Assembly: GCA_022478985.1 (NCBI GenBank)
Contig: JAKSZP010005615.1
Location: 30,444-94,443 of the forward strand
DNA: 64,000 nucleotides
Reading direction: 5' to 3'
Origin: Massospora cicadina
Taxonomy: Eukaryota; Entomophthoromycota; Entomophthoromycetes; Entomophthorales; Entomophthoraceae
Below the pieces are notes generated by a model, which ran no database searches, had not been told where the DNA came from, and worked only from the letters and a program-made list of their open reading frames with translations. The translations under genes and the position numbers were made by a program. This document shows, piece after piece, positions 24,366 to 35,800 of this stretch. The stretch's first letter is position 1. Each line of letters starts with the position of its first letter.

Positions 24366-26255
24366 TGTATGTATGTATGTTTTATTTGAGGCAAGGGGAC
24401 CATGGGACCCTTCCTGCCAGCATAAAAAATAAGGGCAGGATAAAAATGGAGCAAAATATCTAAAAAACCTGATTTAACCTCTAGCATGCTAGACTAGGTC
24501 CCTCTAGCTTAGCATAACTGAGGGGGAAGGGGGCAAATTGGGTGTTTGAGGGAATGCACAAGTGTAGATAGGAATGGAGTAGGCGTATTGCCTGAATGTG
24601 GTTGGAGGTTGAAAATAGTAATACTAGACTCATCAATAATATTAGCTATGTTTAATGTATCAATATAATCAGTTAGCTGATTTTCAACACACAAAAGTAA
24701 ACTGGGAAGATTACCAAAATAATTAACTTCAGAAGATTTACCACTATTAAAGCCACACATTTTTGCAGCTTGCATAGTTTATTCAATGGCTTTATAGCCC
24801 ATCATGATAAACTATTGTTTTTCAGAAAAGGGGAAATTTATCTTGGAATTTTGGTCTTGAAAACCATTTTTAATGGTCCCAACGTAGATTGAACACTACG
24901 TTGCAACAAGGCACTATTGGGGCAGCTGCTGCTTTAGTTGTCATTTCAAAAAGTGTTTGTATTGGAGGCAGCCTTTTTTCAGGCTGAAACATGTAAAGGA
25001 GCTGATGTAGAGGAAGAATTCAAAAATCTTTCTTTTTAATACCAGATCTAATCCATATGGATTATCATTATCGTCCAATAAGTCAAGAACGTCAAATTAG
25101 TTTATATCAGGCATAATTGGCCTGGCGACTGATGATAATTGGCTCAAAGGAGTGGTAAGTTTGGAAATTTTAAAAATTTAGCTTTCATCACCGATTGAGC
25201 TAGACATTTTGGTTAGCTCTATGATTTGTTTATTTTTAATTGGCTGAATGCGTTTCAGCCATACCTGTTGGTTTTGAAAAAGGGATGAAAGGATTGTACA
25301 CCACACAAAAATTTTGGGTATGGCAGCAAAAAAGTTGCTAGCAGCCAAGGAGGTGGGGGCCAAACCCCCAACCTCTGTCAGGGCATGGCACTTACATTTT
25401 GAGTGATATAACCCAAAACAGGAAGGACAAACTGCCTTCCCACCTTTGACGTGGGCCCAGAAATGATGTTTGGGGGCAGATTTAATAAATGAACGAGAAG
25501 AAATCATCTGAGTGATTCTGCAATTGGTGGGCTGAATTATGGCAAATGCAATAGGGCCAGCAAGGTTTTTGGCCCCGTTGGGGACCACAAACTGCAAAAC
25601 AAGGTCCATGCCATAAACAGCCAACCATTCCACCGAATCTTGGTGGAGTACATCAGGGTGGAGATGGGTGGGCAAATCTGCAAATTGTGCCACAAGAGTG
25701 GTTTCTGTGGACAAACAGGTGCAAGTAGTGGGGAGCAGTGTATTTTTAAAAACAAGCAGGATTGACACTGCCATTGCAGCATCAGCCTCACTGGTGAATT
25801 TAATGTTAAAATACCCCTTATAGGTGCAAAAACCAATAAAGCCATGGACTTCATCACTGCTAAAACTTTTTAATTAATTTTGGTCAGAATAAGGAAATAA
25901 CGCTCCATACTCAATGTAAAGGCTAAACTGCATGTTAATCTGAGAAATCACAAGGAATTTGCAGCACACCTAGGGAACATGTGAGGTGTGTTGCAAGGTT
26001 TTTGGTAGATTAAACTGCTCATTGTAATTGGTAGGTCCAGACCCTACAAAGAGCATTTGTTTGCTGAGCAAAACACGCTTAGTGGTGCTGGCCCACTTCC
26101 CCAGGTGGGAACAGCAGCGGCGCCAAAGCAGGCAACTTGGATGTTAGCTGCTGGCAACTTGACATTCAAAATAAGCTAAATTTTATTAAACTTTTCTGAT
26201 TGATTTGACTGATTAAATTTCAAAATATACTCTGATTGGCGCAGAAAATAAAAGT
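24366..26255 (-). mobile_element. ORF1-only retroposon with (CATA)n tail, copy 1
   Basis: Minus strand, about 1.9 kb. The 5' end is near 26255 (shared with the next copy: ...GATTGGCGCAG). The 3' end is CCCCTTGCCTCAAATAAAACATACATACAT (24395-24366; tail shared in part with SINEs). It holds one ORF1-type protein and no endonuclease, RT or RNase H. It lies directly next to a second copy in the same orientation. Confidence 0.65.
24509..25990 (-). pseudogene. ORF1-type RNA-binding protein (retroposon copy 1)
   Basis: Main frame from before 25857 to 25178: FIGFCTYKGYFNIKFTSEAD, then TTLVAQFADLPTHLHPDVLH (RRM-like, by homology to the LINE ORF1), then LQFVVPNGAKNLAGPIAFA and knuckle CPSCFGLYHSKCKC (CX2CX4HX4C). 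After a break, a C-terminal helical part at 24775-24509 contains LTDYIDTLNIANIIDESS and GNTPTPFLSTLVHSLKH. All other ORF1-only copies have the same two parts in the same order. Broken. Confidence 0.7.
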
Positions 26256-26257
26256 GC

Positions 26258-28180
26258 ATGTATGTATATTTATTCAAGGCAAGGGGACCAGGGGACCCAT
26301 CTTGTCAACATAATATAAAAAAGTCAGGTAAAAAAGCAACAAGCTAAGTAACCACTTTAACCTCCTATATATCAAGATAGGCTTTCACCTATCCTGACAT
26401 ATCAGAGGGTAAGCTGGTTTGTGATGGTGAAGTTTCTCTAATTAAATTCCAAAAGATATTCACTCTATTGCAGCTAACAATGCAGTGGGGAGATCCATGG
26501 GATGGGGATCAAGGAGATCTTGAGGAGCGTTTTCATGAAGGATGTCAGAAAGTATAAGGTTGACCACATAATTAGCAATATCTTCTTCCACCTTACACCT
26601 GTATTCAGTTAAGTTTTAAAAGGCTGCTTCAGCCTTAGGAGTAGGTTTCTTTGAAGGTTAAATTGGGATGCTCTGGCAACCACCTGAACTGCCACACTCA
26701 CATTTTGGTGCATTTGTTAGATATCCTCCTTTACTGGCTCCTCAAAATCAGTTGGAAACCTTACCTCTGGGAGTCTGTAAAAGGTTCTCAGATAATTTAC
26801 TTAGGTAAACGCTTGCATGGATATAGTTGGCTTTAACGTAGCGTTTAGTGCAATTGAGTGTGTTGGCATGAATATTTTTATTTTATAAGGTATTGATGGG
26901 CTGCAAAATTGGCAAAATCTTGCTTGAAAAAGCTAGCAGGTGATGGGCAATTAAAGCATTCTGAAACTGGCCAATCCAACTCAGTGACCTCTTCCAAAAC
27001 TCTCCAGGGATTCTTCATCAATGAAGGAGGTTTCAATATTTTACTGGTAACTGTTTGGGCTAGTTTTGCATTTTTTTATTACAAACGACTGATGTTCATC
27101 CATTGAGTCTCCTGATTGGCCCTGGCTGAAGGACTCACCACTGGGCTGATTTTTTAAAATTTTTATTTGATTTAATTGGCTGATTTGATGGGCCAATTCT
27201 CTGCCAATTACAAAAATCAGCAGCTGGCGGGGGTTGCAAAATCAATCCCCACTGGGGCCACAACCAGCAAAAAATTAGCAGCAGCCCCATCCACCAAGTC
27301 CATGGGATTGCGGGGCACCATTTGAGGGCATTTTGCCTTCAAATGGTTGAGCTCAAAACAAACTGGGCACACTGCCCAGAAGTTCTTGACTTGAGCCCAG
27401 AAGGGTGATTCAGAGGCGGAAGGTATAATGGTGCAAGGGGGAATTTGGTGAAAATTCCACATGATGCAGATCATACAATGATCCCACACACTGCCCTTTG
27501 GTATCACAAAATCAACGTTTGGGTTCCCCCAACTGGATGAGGCCGGTAATCAGCTCCTCATAGAGAATCTGGGGGGAAGATGGGAAGGGAGACCCACAAT
27601 TTTTCCATCATTGTCATGTCTTTAGTTAACTGGGTCAAGTTATGGGAAGTGGGGTATTTTTATATATTAACTTGACTTGTGTGGTAGCTGCTTCAGCTTC
27701 CTCAGAAGGGAAGCCCAAGTCAAAATAGCCCTTGAATGGGTGGAATCCACAAGGCCCATGGAAGCGAAGGCCTCCATTACCAGCTCCAAAATCAGGTGAT
27801 CATCATATGGTAATAATTGGCCATACTCAACGTGAAGTCAAAATTGCATGGCCAAGTGAGGTAAATCCAAGTTGTTAACATGAATAGGCTGCATGCAAGC
27901 CAAGTGGAGCGCCAAGTCCTTTGGAGGCACAAAGCATCCAATTGTGCTGGGAGGGGCTGGCTGACACAGCCCTTGTGCATTTAGATGCTGAGCAGTAAAT
28001 GCTCAATGGTGCCAGCCCACTGCCCCATGCAGGAGCAGTGGCTGGCTCAAATGCAGGCATCATGTTCAATGGCTGCTGCATTTTAAAATCCACAATAAAC
28101 TATAAAACTTATTAAACTTTTAAATGATTCTTCCAACTTGATCTAAATTAAATTTAAAAGTGATTTGCGCATGAAAGAAA
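26258..28180 (-). mobile_element. ORF1-only retroposon with (CATA)n tail, copy 2
   Basis: Same family as copy 1. Tail CCCCTTGCCTTGAATAAATATACATACATGC (26288-26258). Head near 28180 (...GTGATTTGCGCATG). It is in direct tandem with copy 1, its tail abutting the head of copy 1. More decayed. Confidence 0.6.
27217..28080 (-). pseudogene. ORF1-type RNA-binding protein (retroposon copy 2)
   Basis: Fragments in several frames. The best is 27507-27217, with SPFWAQVKNFWAVCPVCFELNHLKAKC, a complete CX2CX4HX4C knuckle preceded by the 'FWA.V' motif shared with the other copies. Upstream pieces (28080-27600) match the N-terminal part only in short blocks. C-terminal part (27200-26400) not readable. Confidence 0.6.
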
Positions 28181-28248
28181 ATTTCATATTTATGTGTATG
28201 TGTGTATGATGTATGTATGTATGTATGTATGTATATATGTTTTATTTA

Positions 28249-28564
28249 ATGTATGTATGTATGTATGTATGTATGTATGTATGTATGTATGTATGTATGT
28301 ATGTATGTATGTATGTATGTATGTATGTATGTATGTATGTATGTATGTATGTATGTATGTATGTATGTATGTATGTATGTATGTATGTATGTATGTATGT
28401 ATGTATGTATGTATGTATGTATGTATGTATGTATGTATGTATGTATGTATGTATGTATGTATGTATGTATGTATGTATGTATGTATGTATGTATGTATGT
28501 ATGTATGTATGTATGTATGTATGTATGTATGTATGTATGTATGTATGTATGTATGTATGTATGT
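28249..28564. repeat. (ATGT)79 microsatellite
   Basis: 316 bp of uninterrupted ATGT with no impurities. A shorter ATGT run (28206-28235) precedes it, with TTTTATTTA between. It creates meaningless open frames in several phases. It probably grew from the (CATA)n tail of a minus-strand retroposon. Confidence 0.97.
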
Positions 28565-28820
28565 GGAAGACACATTATCTCTTTAATGAATGAACCAAAA
28601 TCACCAACCGTGGCACAAATACTCTATAAATTTAGGGATGGTCATAGGCTATTTTTTAAAAAAATTCTAATGATTGTAATAAAGGTTATATATAAGTCTA
28701 TTGGAGCTACCCATGCTTTGCTATGGAATCTATAGAATCTTAGATTCTTCAAATTAATTAATTTAAATTTTTATTATAAATTAAAGTCTTAGCTATAACA
28801 ATATAGCAAATACTATCAAA
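28565..28820. other. A/T-rich stretch with a Helitron-like hairpin
   Basis: Contains, on the minus strand, CCATAGCAAAGCATGGGTAG (28722-28703), like the Helitron 3' hairpin, but without a CTRR end. Otherwise resembles 30490-30760. No gene seen. Confidence 0.4.
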
Positions 28821-28836
28821 AAATATAGGATATTTA

Positions 28837-29122
28837 TAAATTTTATTTGAGGTGGGCCAACCTGGGGACAATACTGCACTGATTGAGGGGAAATCAAATG
28901 AATGGGAAAGGAGGATAAAATCTGGAAAACCTCCATGCGCGGCATATGATAGTCCAGGAACTCCATGGACCACCTTTGCTATTTGCTATATTGGTTTGGG
29001 GCATTGGTGCACAACGCCAACACAGTCATAGTTGTCCCCTACCCTAAAATTCCTGTATCAGAATTGAACTTGGGGAGGCAGTGGTAGAGGTCCCTATTCT
29101 ACCACTGAGGTATCCTCCCCTA
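28837..29122 (-). mobile_element. tRNA-headed SINE, family 1 (full length)
   Basis: 286 bp, minus strand. Head GGGGAGGATACCTCAGTGGT (box A TACCTCAGTGG), box B-like GTTCAATTCT. Tail ATTGTCCCCAGGTTGGCC, then CACCTCAAATAAAATT. Imperfect 16-bp duplication AAATATAGGATATTTA (28821-28836) / AAATATAAAATATTTA (29123-29138), differing by two transitions. Defines the family length. Confidence 0.8.
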
Positions 29123-29138
29123 AAATATAAAATATTTA

Positions 29139-30511
29139 CTTATTATATATAAAACTTTTTATTTTACTTTGAATGCTTAAAAATCCTTTTTTTGTGCTCA
29201 CCTACATCACATAAGGAACCTACAGACCAAATTTCAATTTTCTAGGTTATATTTTTTGAAGATTTTGTAGAGTCAGTCATTAGTATTACTCTTTTATATC
29301 TATAGATAAGATAGATTTAACTCTCCTTTACTTTCCACCTGGGCCCACACATTGCTAAATTTTGAAATTGAGGAGCCCTCTGACTTCCCTTCCCTCTTTG
29401 CCATGATCATCTAATAGTTTGCCATTGACAGCCTGCTTAGTTGGTTTAAGTCAGGTTTCAGTATCAATTTTGCTCATTTAAGCCTTCTAGCCCATTTTAT
29501 TTTTTTATTGTTCTCTTTTCAGGAATATTTTCCCCTGGTCAGCTTACCTTGAATGATTAGTTATATAGATTTAAATTAAATGATAAAAAGTAACTAAATA
29601 AAAGTGATTGAGCTAGGATTTGAACAACTGACCTTTATAAATTTTAAGTTTAGAGCTAAAAGCTGAGCCAATTATGCTAGAGGAGGTATTGTAAAATCAA
29701 TTGGGTTTTAATTCAAAGCTTTGATTTAGATTAGCTTGGTAAATAGCCAAATGACCACTAACCACTTAACAAAACCATTTAAAATGTCAAATCAAACTAA
29801 TACCAAACTGTTCAGTCATAACAATATAGCAAATACCATTGAGAACATATAGGGTTTTCACTTTTTGTATACAAAACAGTTTACTTTACTATGAAAACAA
29901 TAATTTTTAGAATTCATAAACCTTCTCCATGAAAAAATACTTATATGTGCCAACATGGTGATTGGTCAAATGGTGTCAGAGTCTATAAAACACAAACAAA
30001 TATACCAATATACCAATATCCTTTTATATATATATATATGAAAAAAGTATAAGATTCTTATGACAATTGTATATCATTTCAGATGAGCATTTTGGTTTTA
30101 TTTGTTTAATTCAATAGGTCATAGGTTTTGCTAAGAGGTTGGTAGTTTTTGGTTGATATAAAAGTTCAAAAAATTGGTTTTGGCTGAGTGGTGGCTGGAG
30201 GTTTTAGGTTTATTCAATGGGCTCAATAGTTTAGGTAAGTGATTAATGATTGAGTTAATTAAATAGTCAATTAGTTTTGCTGTGTAGTTGGCAGTTTTAT
30301 ATTATATTCAATAGATCTGATTTCTTAAACTTATTAATGGCCATCTATTAAAATAAAAAAATAAGTGATTGAAATTATCTATAAAAATTAAACCCATAAA
30401 CAAATCTGGGTAAACCAGGGTTTTATGAAAATTAGGCTAAATATCTCATTCTTAAAATATCATTGATTAGATATTTATATAGGATGAACTATCTCATGAA
30501 CAAATAAACCA
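29139..30511. repeat. A/T-rich region of repeat fragments
   Basis: No gene. 29640-29960 is the inverse of 22130-22410. 30105-30320 has the 'tttggctgagtggt' ~60-bp repeat of the Helitrons, and 30390-30412 a decayed terminal hairpin (CCCATAAACAAATCTGGG). TA microsatellite at 30024-30039. The remaining sequence (29140-29600) is unassigned. Confidence 0.5.
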
Positions 30512-30527
30512 AAGATTACCAAACTTA

Positions 30528-30668
30528 AAAAGTATTTGAGTTGGGTCAACCTTGGGACAAATATACCACACTGAGAATTTTTCTAGCCAGTACAGGTTTC
30601 AAACTTGTATTGAATAAAATCTGCACTAGGGTGGAAGAAGGAATTACCCTGCCAGGCTAACCACCCTT
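30528..30668 (-). mobile_element. SINE family 2, minus strand
   Basis: 141 bp flanked by a perfect 16-bp duplication AAGATTACCAAACTTA (30512-30527, 30669-30684). Head AGGGTGGTTAGCCTGGCAGG contains box A-like TTAGCCTGGCAGG. Tail TTTGTCCCAAGGTTGACCC, then AACTCAAATA, resembling SINE family 1 and the ORF1-only retroposons. Confidence 0.85.
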
Positions 30669-30847
30669 AAGATTACCAAACTTAGCATAAATACTTTATA
30701 AAGTTTAGGAATTGTAGTGGACTATTTCCAATAAAATCATAATAATTTATTATCAGTTCTATATAAGATCTAAAAATCAGAATATTCCTAATGGTAATTT
30801 AATTCAATTTATCTGAGTATTTTAGTATTCATTTAATTTGATAGATT

Positions 30848-30975
30848 CAGAAGGGTGGTTAGCCTGGCAGGTAAAACTACTTCCACCCTAGTGCAGGTTT
30901 CGAGTTCAAAACCTCTACTGGCTAGAAAAATTCTTGGCGGTATATTTGTCCCAAGGTCAACCCACCTCATATTTT
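30848..30975 (+). mobile_element. SINE family 2, plus strand
   Basis: 128 bp flanked by a perfect 16-bp duplication TTTAATTTGATAGATT (30832-30847, 30976-30991). Head AGGGTGGTTAGCCTGGCAGG, box B-like GAGTTCAAAACC, tail GTCCCAAGGTCAACCC, then ACCTCATATTT. Opposite orientation to the copy 180 bp upstream. Confidence 0.87.
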
Positions 30976-31409
30976 TTTAATTTGATAGATTTGGGGAGGA
31001 TACCCCAGTGGTAGAATATGAGCTCTCATTGGCACAGCCTCCATTCAGCCACCAGCCACGCTGGTCACCTCTTTCCAGTATCTGTGCCACCACTACGTTC
31101 GAGCCTGATTTACCTTGAAAAAACTATCATTTGCGCCACTCAGCCTAACAGCTTTGCTGTTGCCCTCATGCCCTGTGAGCTAACTTTTTTACTGTAAATT
31201 ATACCTCAAAGCAGTACTCTAAGATTCAAAATACATATGATAGTGTGGTATAATACCATAAACCTATCATTTGCCACTTGGACTAACAGCTTTGCTGTTA
31301 CCCTTGTGGCTAGGGAAATAGTAGCATAACTCCAAATAAAAACTCTATAATTAACTAAGCTTACATACTCAAATAAACTGACCATAATCAGTATAATCTA
31401 GTACCTTTA

Positions 31410-32413
31410 TCTACTTAAAAAAATTTCACTGACGTACTGACATACCTATTGACTAACTGACATCAGAAACTTTTGAATCTGATAGGGTCAATCTATTTGG
31501 GTGAGTGGGTGAGAATTGGCAAATCTTATCAAATCTGAAATTATTGAGCCTGTTGGTTTCAATCTATTTGGGCAAGTTGGTGAGAATTGACGAATACCAT
31601 TGAATAATTCACCAAATTGCTCATCTGAAGCTAATTGAGTCTAATAAGTTTAATCTATTTGGGCGTGTGGGTGAGAATTGACAAATAGGATCGAATCTGA
31701 AATTATTGAGCCTGATAAGTTTAATCTATTTGGGAGAGTGGGTGAGAATTGGCAAATATTATTTAATAATTCACCAAATTGATCACATGAAACTCAAAAT
31801 CAGTATTAGAGTTTAAGTAGATCAAGTAGTTAGGATAAGCAGCTCACCAACCATGAAGGCAACAGCGGAGCTGTTAGTCCGAGTGGCTCGAGAGTAGTAC
31901 TGTCACAGCCTATAGGCTACAATGTGAGCTTATCATCTGATAAACTTTAAATACTGTAGCGAAGCTTGGGTATCTGGATGTTGTTTATATATTTTAAAAA
32001 CCTGCCTAATTTGGTTCACCTAATTAATAAAATAATTTTGGCAAGTTAAGTAGAAGTTGATTTAGTAGTTTGTAAGATATGTCATGTACACAATGATTTT
32101 AAATATATAGAGATATTTTGGGTAGCAGTTTGGTGTTATTTGATTGATTCGATAATTTTATTTTGTTTGGCCGAGTGGTTGATGGCTTTTGGTCAAATCA
32201 ATAGGATACAGTTTAGTTTGAGGGGTGATTAGTTATTGGTTGTTTTGATAAGTTCAGTTAGGTTTACCTGAATGATTGGTGGTTTTTGGCTGATTCGATT
32301 GAGTAATTAGATTTGGCTGAGTGGTTTTGTTTATCTATAATATATAATCTAAATTAATAAATTGAAAATCTGAAATTTTAGACACCGTAGCGAAGCACGG
32401 GTAAATTGGCTAG
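31410..32413 (+). mobile_element. Non-autonomous Helitron-like element (best-preserved ends)
   Basis: Starts TCTACTTAAAAAAATTTCAC after A; ends in hairpin CCGTAGC-gaa-GCACGG (32385-32400; one bulged A) followed by GTAAATTGG and CTAG (32410-32413) before T. Four ~110-bp internal units with GTGGGTGAGAATTG (31480-31800), structured module 31834-31934, a second, internal hairpin (GTAGCGAAGCTTGGGTA near 31955) and the ~60-bp 'tggctgagtggtt' repeats. Full-length homology to 19197-20117. No Rep or helicase. Confidence 0.82.
31834..31934 (+). other. Cloverleaf-like structured module (copy 2)
   Basis: Closing stem GATAAGC(A)GCTCAC (31834-31847) with GTGAGCTTATC (31924-31934). Internal arms ACAGC-gga-GCTGT, CGAG-tgg-CTCG and AGCCTATAGGCT. 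Compared with copy 1, the second arm changes (CGAG/CTCG versus TGAG/CTTG) while remaining pairable. Confidence 0.6.
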
Positions 32414-32699
32414 TATAAATATAGATATATTTAGTAAAGTATATCTGATTTAATTGAAGTATAGTAGATATTAATTGAATAGGTTTCTGTATAAGTCAAC
32501 CATTAAAGGAGAAAACACTTTAACAAGTCATAATAGTTTAAATCAATATAAATAGCTAAATTTAGATAAATTGCAGATAATGGTTAGATTATTTAGAATA
32601 TTAAGCCCTGGATAAAACTCATTGTATAAAAAATTGTTACCAATTTATTACTTTATGTTAATGTGCAATTATTTTAAAAGTTTAATAAAAGTAGAGCAA

Positions 32700-34070
32700 A
32701 AAATAATAAACCCTACCTTGATGATGTTAGTGAACATAGATAATAGATATAATATAGTAAATTAAAAACAAAGTTACTAACTTGTATTAATTCAAGTAAA
32801 AATATTAAAACTTGCCTTGAAGATGATATAGATATAGATGATAATATATAGTTTATGCTGAGATCAAAATCAATAATATTACTAAAAATAATGCCAAGTA
32901 AGAAACAACTTCACCTTAAAAAGATGTTTGCAGCCATTTCAGATAGATGCCAAAATCAAAATCGACAACATTAAAAGATCATACTAGATCAAATAAAGAT
33001 ATTAAAGCTTACTATAAGGGTATTAGTAAATGTAGGTGATAACAGATAGTTTATGCTGAGATGAAAACCAACAACATTACTAAAATTATAACTTAGTAAG
33101 AAATATAGAAACTCACTTTAAAAGGATATTTTTAACCCTTTTTTAGATGATTAAAGATGAGAAAGTCAAAAACACATTTACCAAAATTAATTTTCACCAT
33201 CAAAGGCTTACAGTGAGATGTCATTCATTTCAGATTTCAAATGGCCAAACTGGAGGCAAAAACCTTGTAAAGCATCAAAATTAAATGTTATAGTTAGTAA
33301 AATAAGTAAAAAATCAAAAAACTTACCTTGAAAAAGATATTAAGAATCATTTCAGATTTTGGATGTTGTGCTGGAATCAAACATCTAGTAAAATAAAACA
33401 TCAATATCTATATTAATAATAATATCTAAAATTATTGAATACTTAACACAAAATAATATTTAATTATATTTCAAACTTAAACATTATGCTTACCTTGGTG
33501 GTGAGAGTAAAATTCTGCAATTTAAGTGGGGATAATAAACTCATCTATCTAGCAAATATTTTATCTAAATAACTAAAATCTATTAAAATTCTTACCTTTG
33601 AGTTGATATTGTGATTCAGCAATTTTAAGTAGGAATAGTGATAACAATCTTGTGAATATTTTTCTAGATAACTAAAAACCATTAAAGTGCTTACCTTTGA
33701 GTTATCTTTGTACTTATGTAATTTAAGTGGGGGTATTATCCCTAAAATAATTAATACTTTGAACTCTTTGCATATTATAAATACTGAGTCTATCTATATA
33801 TTAAAAGTTGGTTATACTTACCTAAAATGCAATAGCTATTTATGCATTAATATTGTTAAAAGCTTTATAGAACCAATATACATAAAATAACTAATGTCAA
33901 GCTCATTAGTGGAGATTAAATTATATGTGACCTGATTAAATAATTTGTGGTTAAGCTTTAAATACCTTTATATAAAAAATTAAATTTGAATTATCTGATG
34001 TTGAATCATTTATAAAATAAATAAACCATCAGAGAATTGGAGAATCTATTTTACCTCAATTTTGTGATGC
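32700..34070 (-). other. Exon/intron-like tandem array, unit 1
   Basis: On the minus strand about ten sites resembling 5' splice sites (AAG|GTAAG and variants; e.g. near 34051, 33828, 33690, 33593, 33490, 33323, 32812, 32715) recur every ~100-140 bp. Many are preceded by a short segment (21-47 nt) and a pyrimidine-rich TTGATTCCAG or AAATTGCAG acceptor-like site. The order of segments is the same in units 2 and 3. Segments are related to each other, as if one exon-intron unit had been multiplied. No long frame: most segments have stops in all phases. Could be a decayed gene, a non-coding RNA gene or plain satellite. Confidence 0.5.
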
Positions 34071-35800
34071 TCCAAAAATCTCTAATTGGCTGTTCTTTCT
34101 CAGAGTGTAAGATAGTAAAGTTTTATGTAAGAATTTAATTTGCTCTACTAACAAAATCTCAAAATCCAATTGGTAACAGGTAAGCTTCAAATCTCATAGT
34201 TTCACCACTGAATTATACCTGAATAGATTTACTTTATGACTCCAATGAATAATTTAGACTTAGTGCTATTGATAACAAATTAAAACATGATGCCATGTTT
34301 TGCATCAATTAGCTGAAAAAAGCCCAAAACAACAATCCAAGCTTAAAGGGTTGGGACATTTAGTACTAAAAAAACAATCCAAGCTTAAAAGGGTGACCCA
34401 ACAAAGTGGTGCACAAATCTCACTTCCTAGCCCAGTGGGTTGATGATGATCTCTCATTGGCACAGCCTCCGTTTAGCCACCAGCTATGCTGGTGACAGCT
34501 TTCTGATATATATGCTGTAGCTATGCTCTGAGCCTCATTTACATTGAAAAAAACTATCAATTGTGCCACTTAAACTTACAGCTTTGCAGTTACCCTCATG
34601 GCCTATGAGCTAACTTATTACTATTAAAATATAACTCTGAGCAATGCTCTAAGGTTCAAAATGCTTATAATAATATGGTATAATACCATAACAATATCAT
34701 TTTTGCCACTCAGACTAACAGCTTTGATGTTGCCCTTGTGGATGAGGAAATAGTAGTATAACTATAAATAAAAACTCCATAATATAATTAAGCTCACAAA
34801 CTTAAGCAAAACTGAGTATATCAATAAGACTAAGTCCTTTAATACAGATTAAAATATAATTATTCAAGGTTATTTTAATTAGGTGATGTATAGTAGGGAT
34901 TAAAGAAATAGATATCAGGATAGGTCAACCATTAAAAGAGAAAGCACTTTAACATAAGCATTATAGAGTAAAGGCAATATTGTCTAAAATTTTAATTGTT
35001 GATACTAATTAAATTGTTTAGAATATTAAAACCTAGAGAAAACTAAAATAAATTAAGGTGCCATCAATCTATCATTGCTCAAAATAAGCAATAACTATAT
35101 TTATGTACTATAGTAGATCAAGTAAGAAAAGATCAAAACTTAACTTAAAAATAATATTAGCATATGTTAAGAAAGGTAACACTTTATGGTGAAATCAAAA
35201 ACAAAACAGTTACTACTTTATATCAGAGCAAATAAGTATATTAAAAACTTACACTGATGATGTTAGTAAACATAGACATTCCAAAAGTTTATGCTGGAAT
35301 CAAAATCAATAAAATTACAAAAAATATTATCAAATAAAAAGCAAAACTCACCTTAAAAAGATGTTTTCAATCATTTCAGATGATTTCAGATGATCATGCT
35401 GGAAACAAAAATCTAGTGAAAAATAAGTATACTCATTAAAAAAGTTACCTTGAAAAGATAACAATAAACAAATTATATCATAAATGATCATAATGAAAAC
35501 AAACTTCTTGTAATTTAATAATTAATAGCTCTATATAGTAAAAAAATAAGTAAAACCAATAAACAGCTTACCTTAAAATAAGCTCAATACAACTCCCTGA
35601 ATTTAAGTTTGTCACTGGGATCAAAAATCTAAAAAACCATTAACTAAATTTACTTTATAATGGTAAGCTGATAAAAACAAATATTTAGTAAATATTTTTC
35701 CTGAATAACTAAAAATCATAAAGTGCTTACTTTGCATTAGAATTACAATTCTGCAATTTAAGTGGGTTAATCAAAGCAACAATCCAGTGAATGTTTTCTT

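Larger units (their letters stand above)
30992..34424. repeat. Tandem cassette, unit 1
   Basis: First of three related units (others 34425-41824 and 41825-44050). Left end: tRNA-like head (GATACCCCAGTGGTAG; box B-like CGTTCGAGCC) joined to a ~380-bp block with two copies of GACTAACAGCTTTGCTGTTG / GACTAACAGCTTTGCTGTTA. Then (after the inserted Helitron 31410-32413) CAACCATTAAAGGAGAAAAC, the exon-like array and a right-hand stretch with GCTTAAAAGGGTGACCC. About 2.4 kb without the Helitron. Confidence 0.7.

Noticed and set aside
28190..28735. Open frames of 110-160 aa on both strands with MYVC or IHTY repeats
   Set aside because: They are translations of the (ATGT)n microsatellite; no gene signal outside the repeat.
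28837..29122. Genuine tRNA gene at the SINE head
   Set aside because: Only box A and box B resemble tRNA; no cloverleaf, and the unit recurs with retroposon tails.
31834..31934. A functional tRNA gene or hammerhead ribozyme
   Set aside because: Arms do not fit tRNA dimensions or an anticodon arm, and the CUGAUGA/GAAA core of hammerheads is not present in the right arrangement, although CTGATGAG occurs at 18957.
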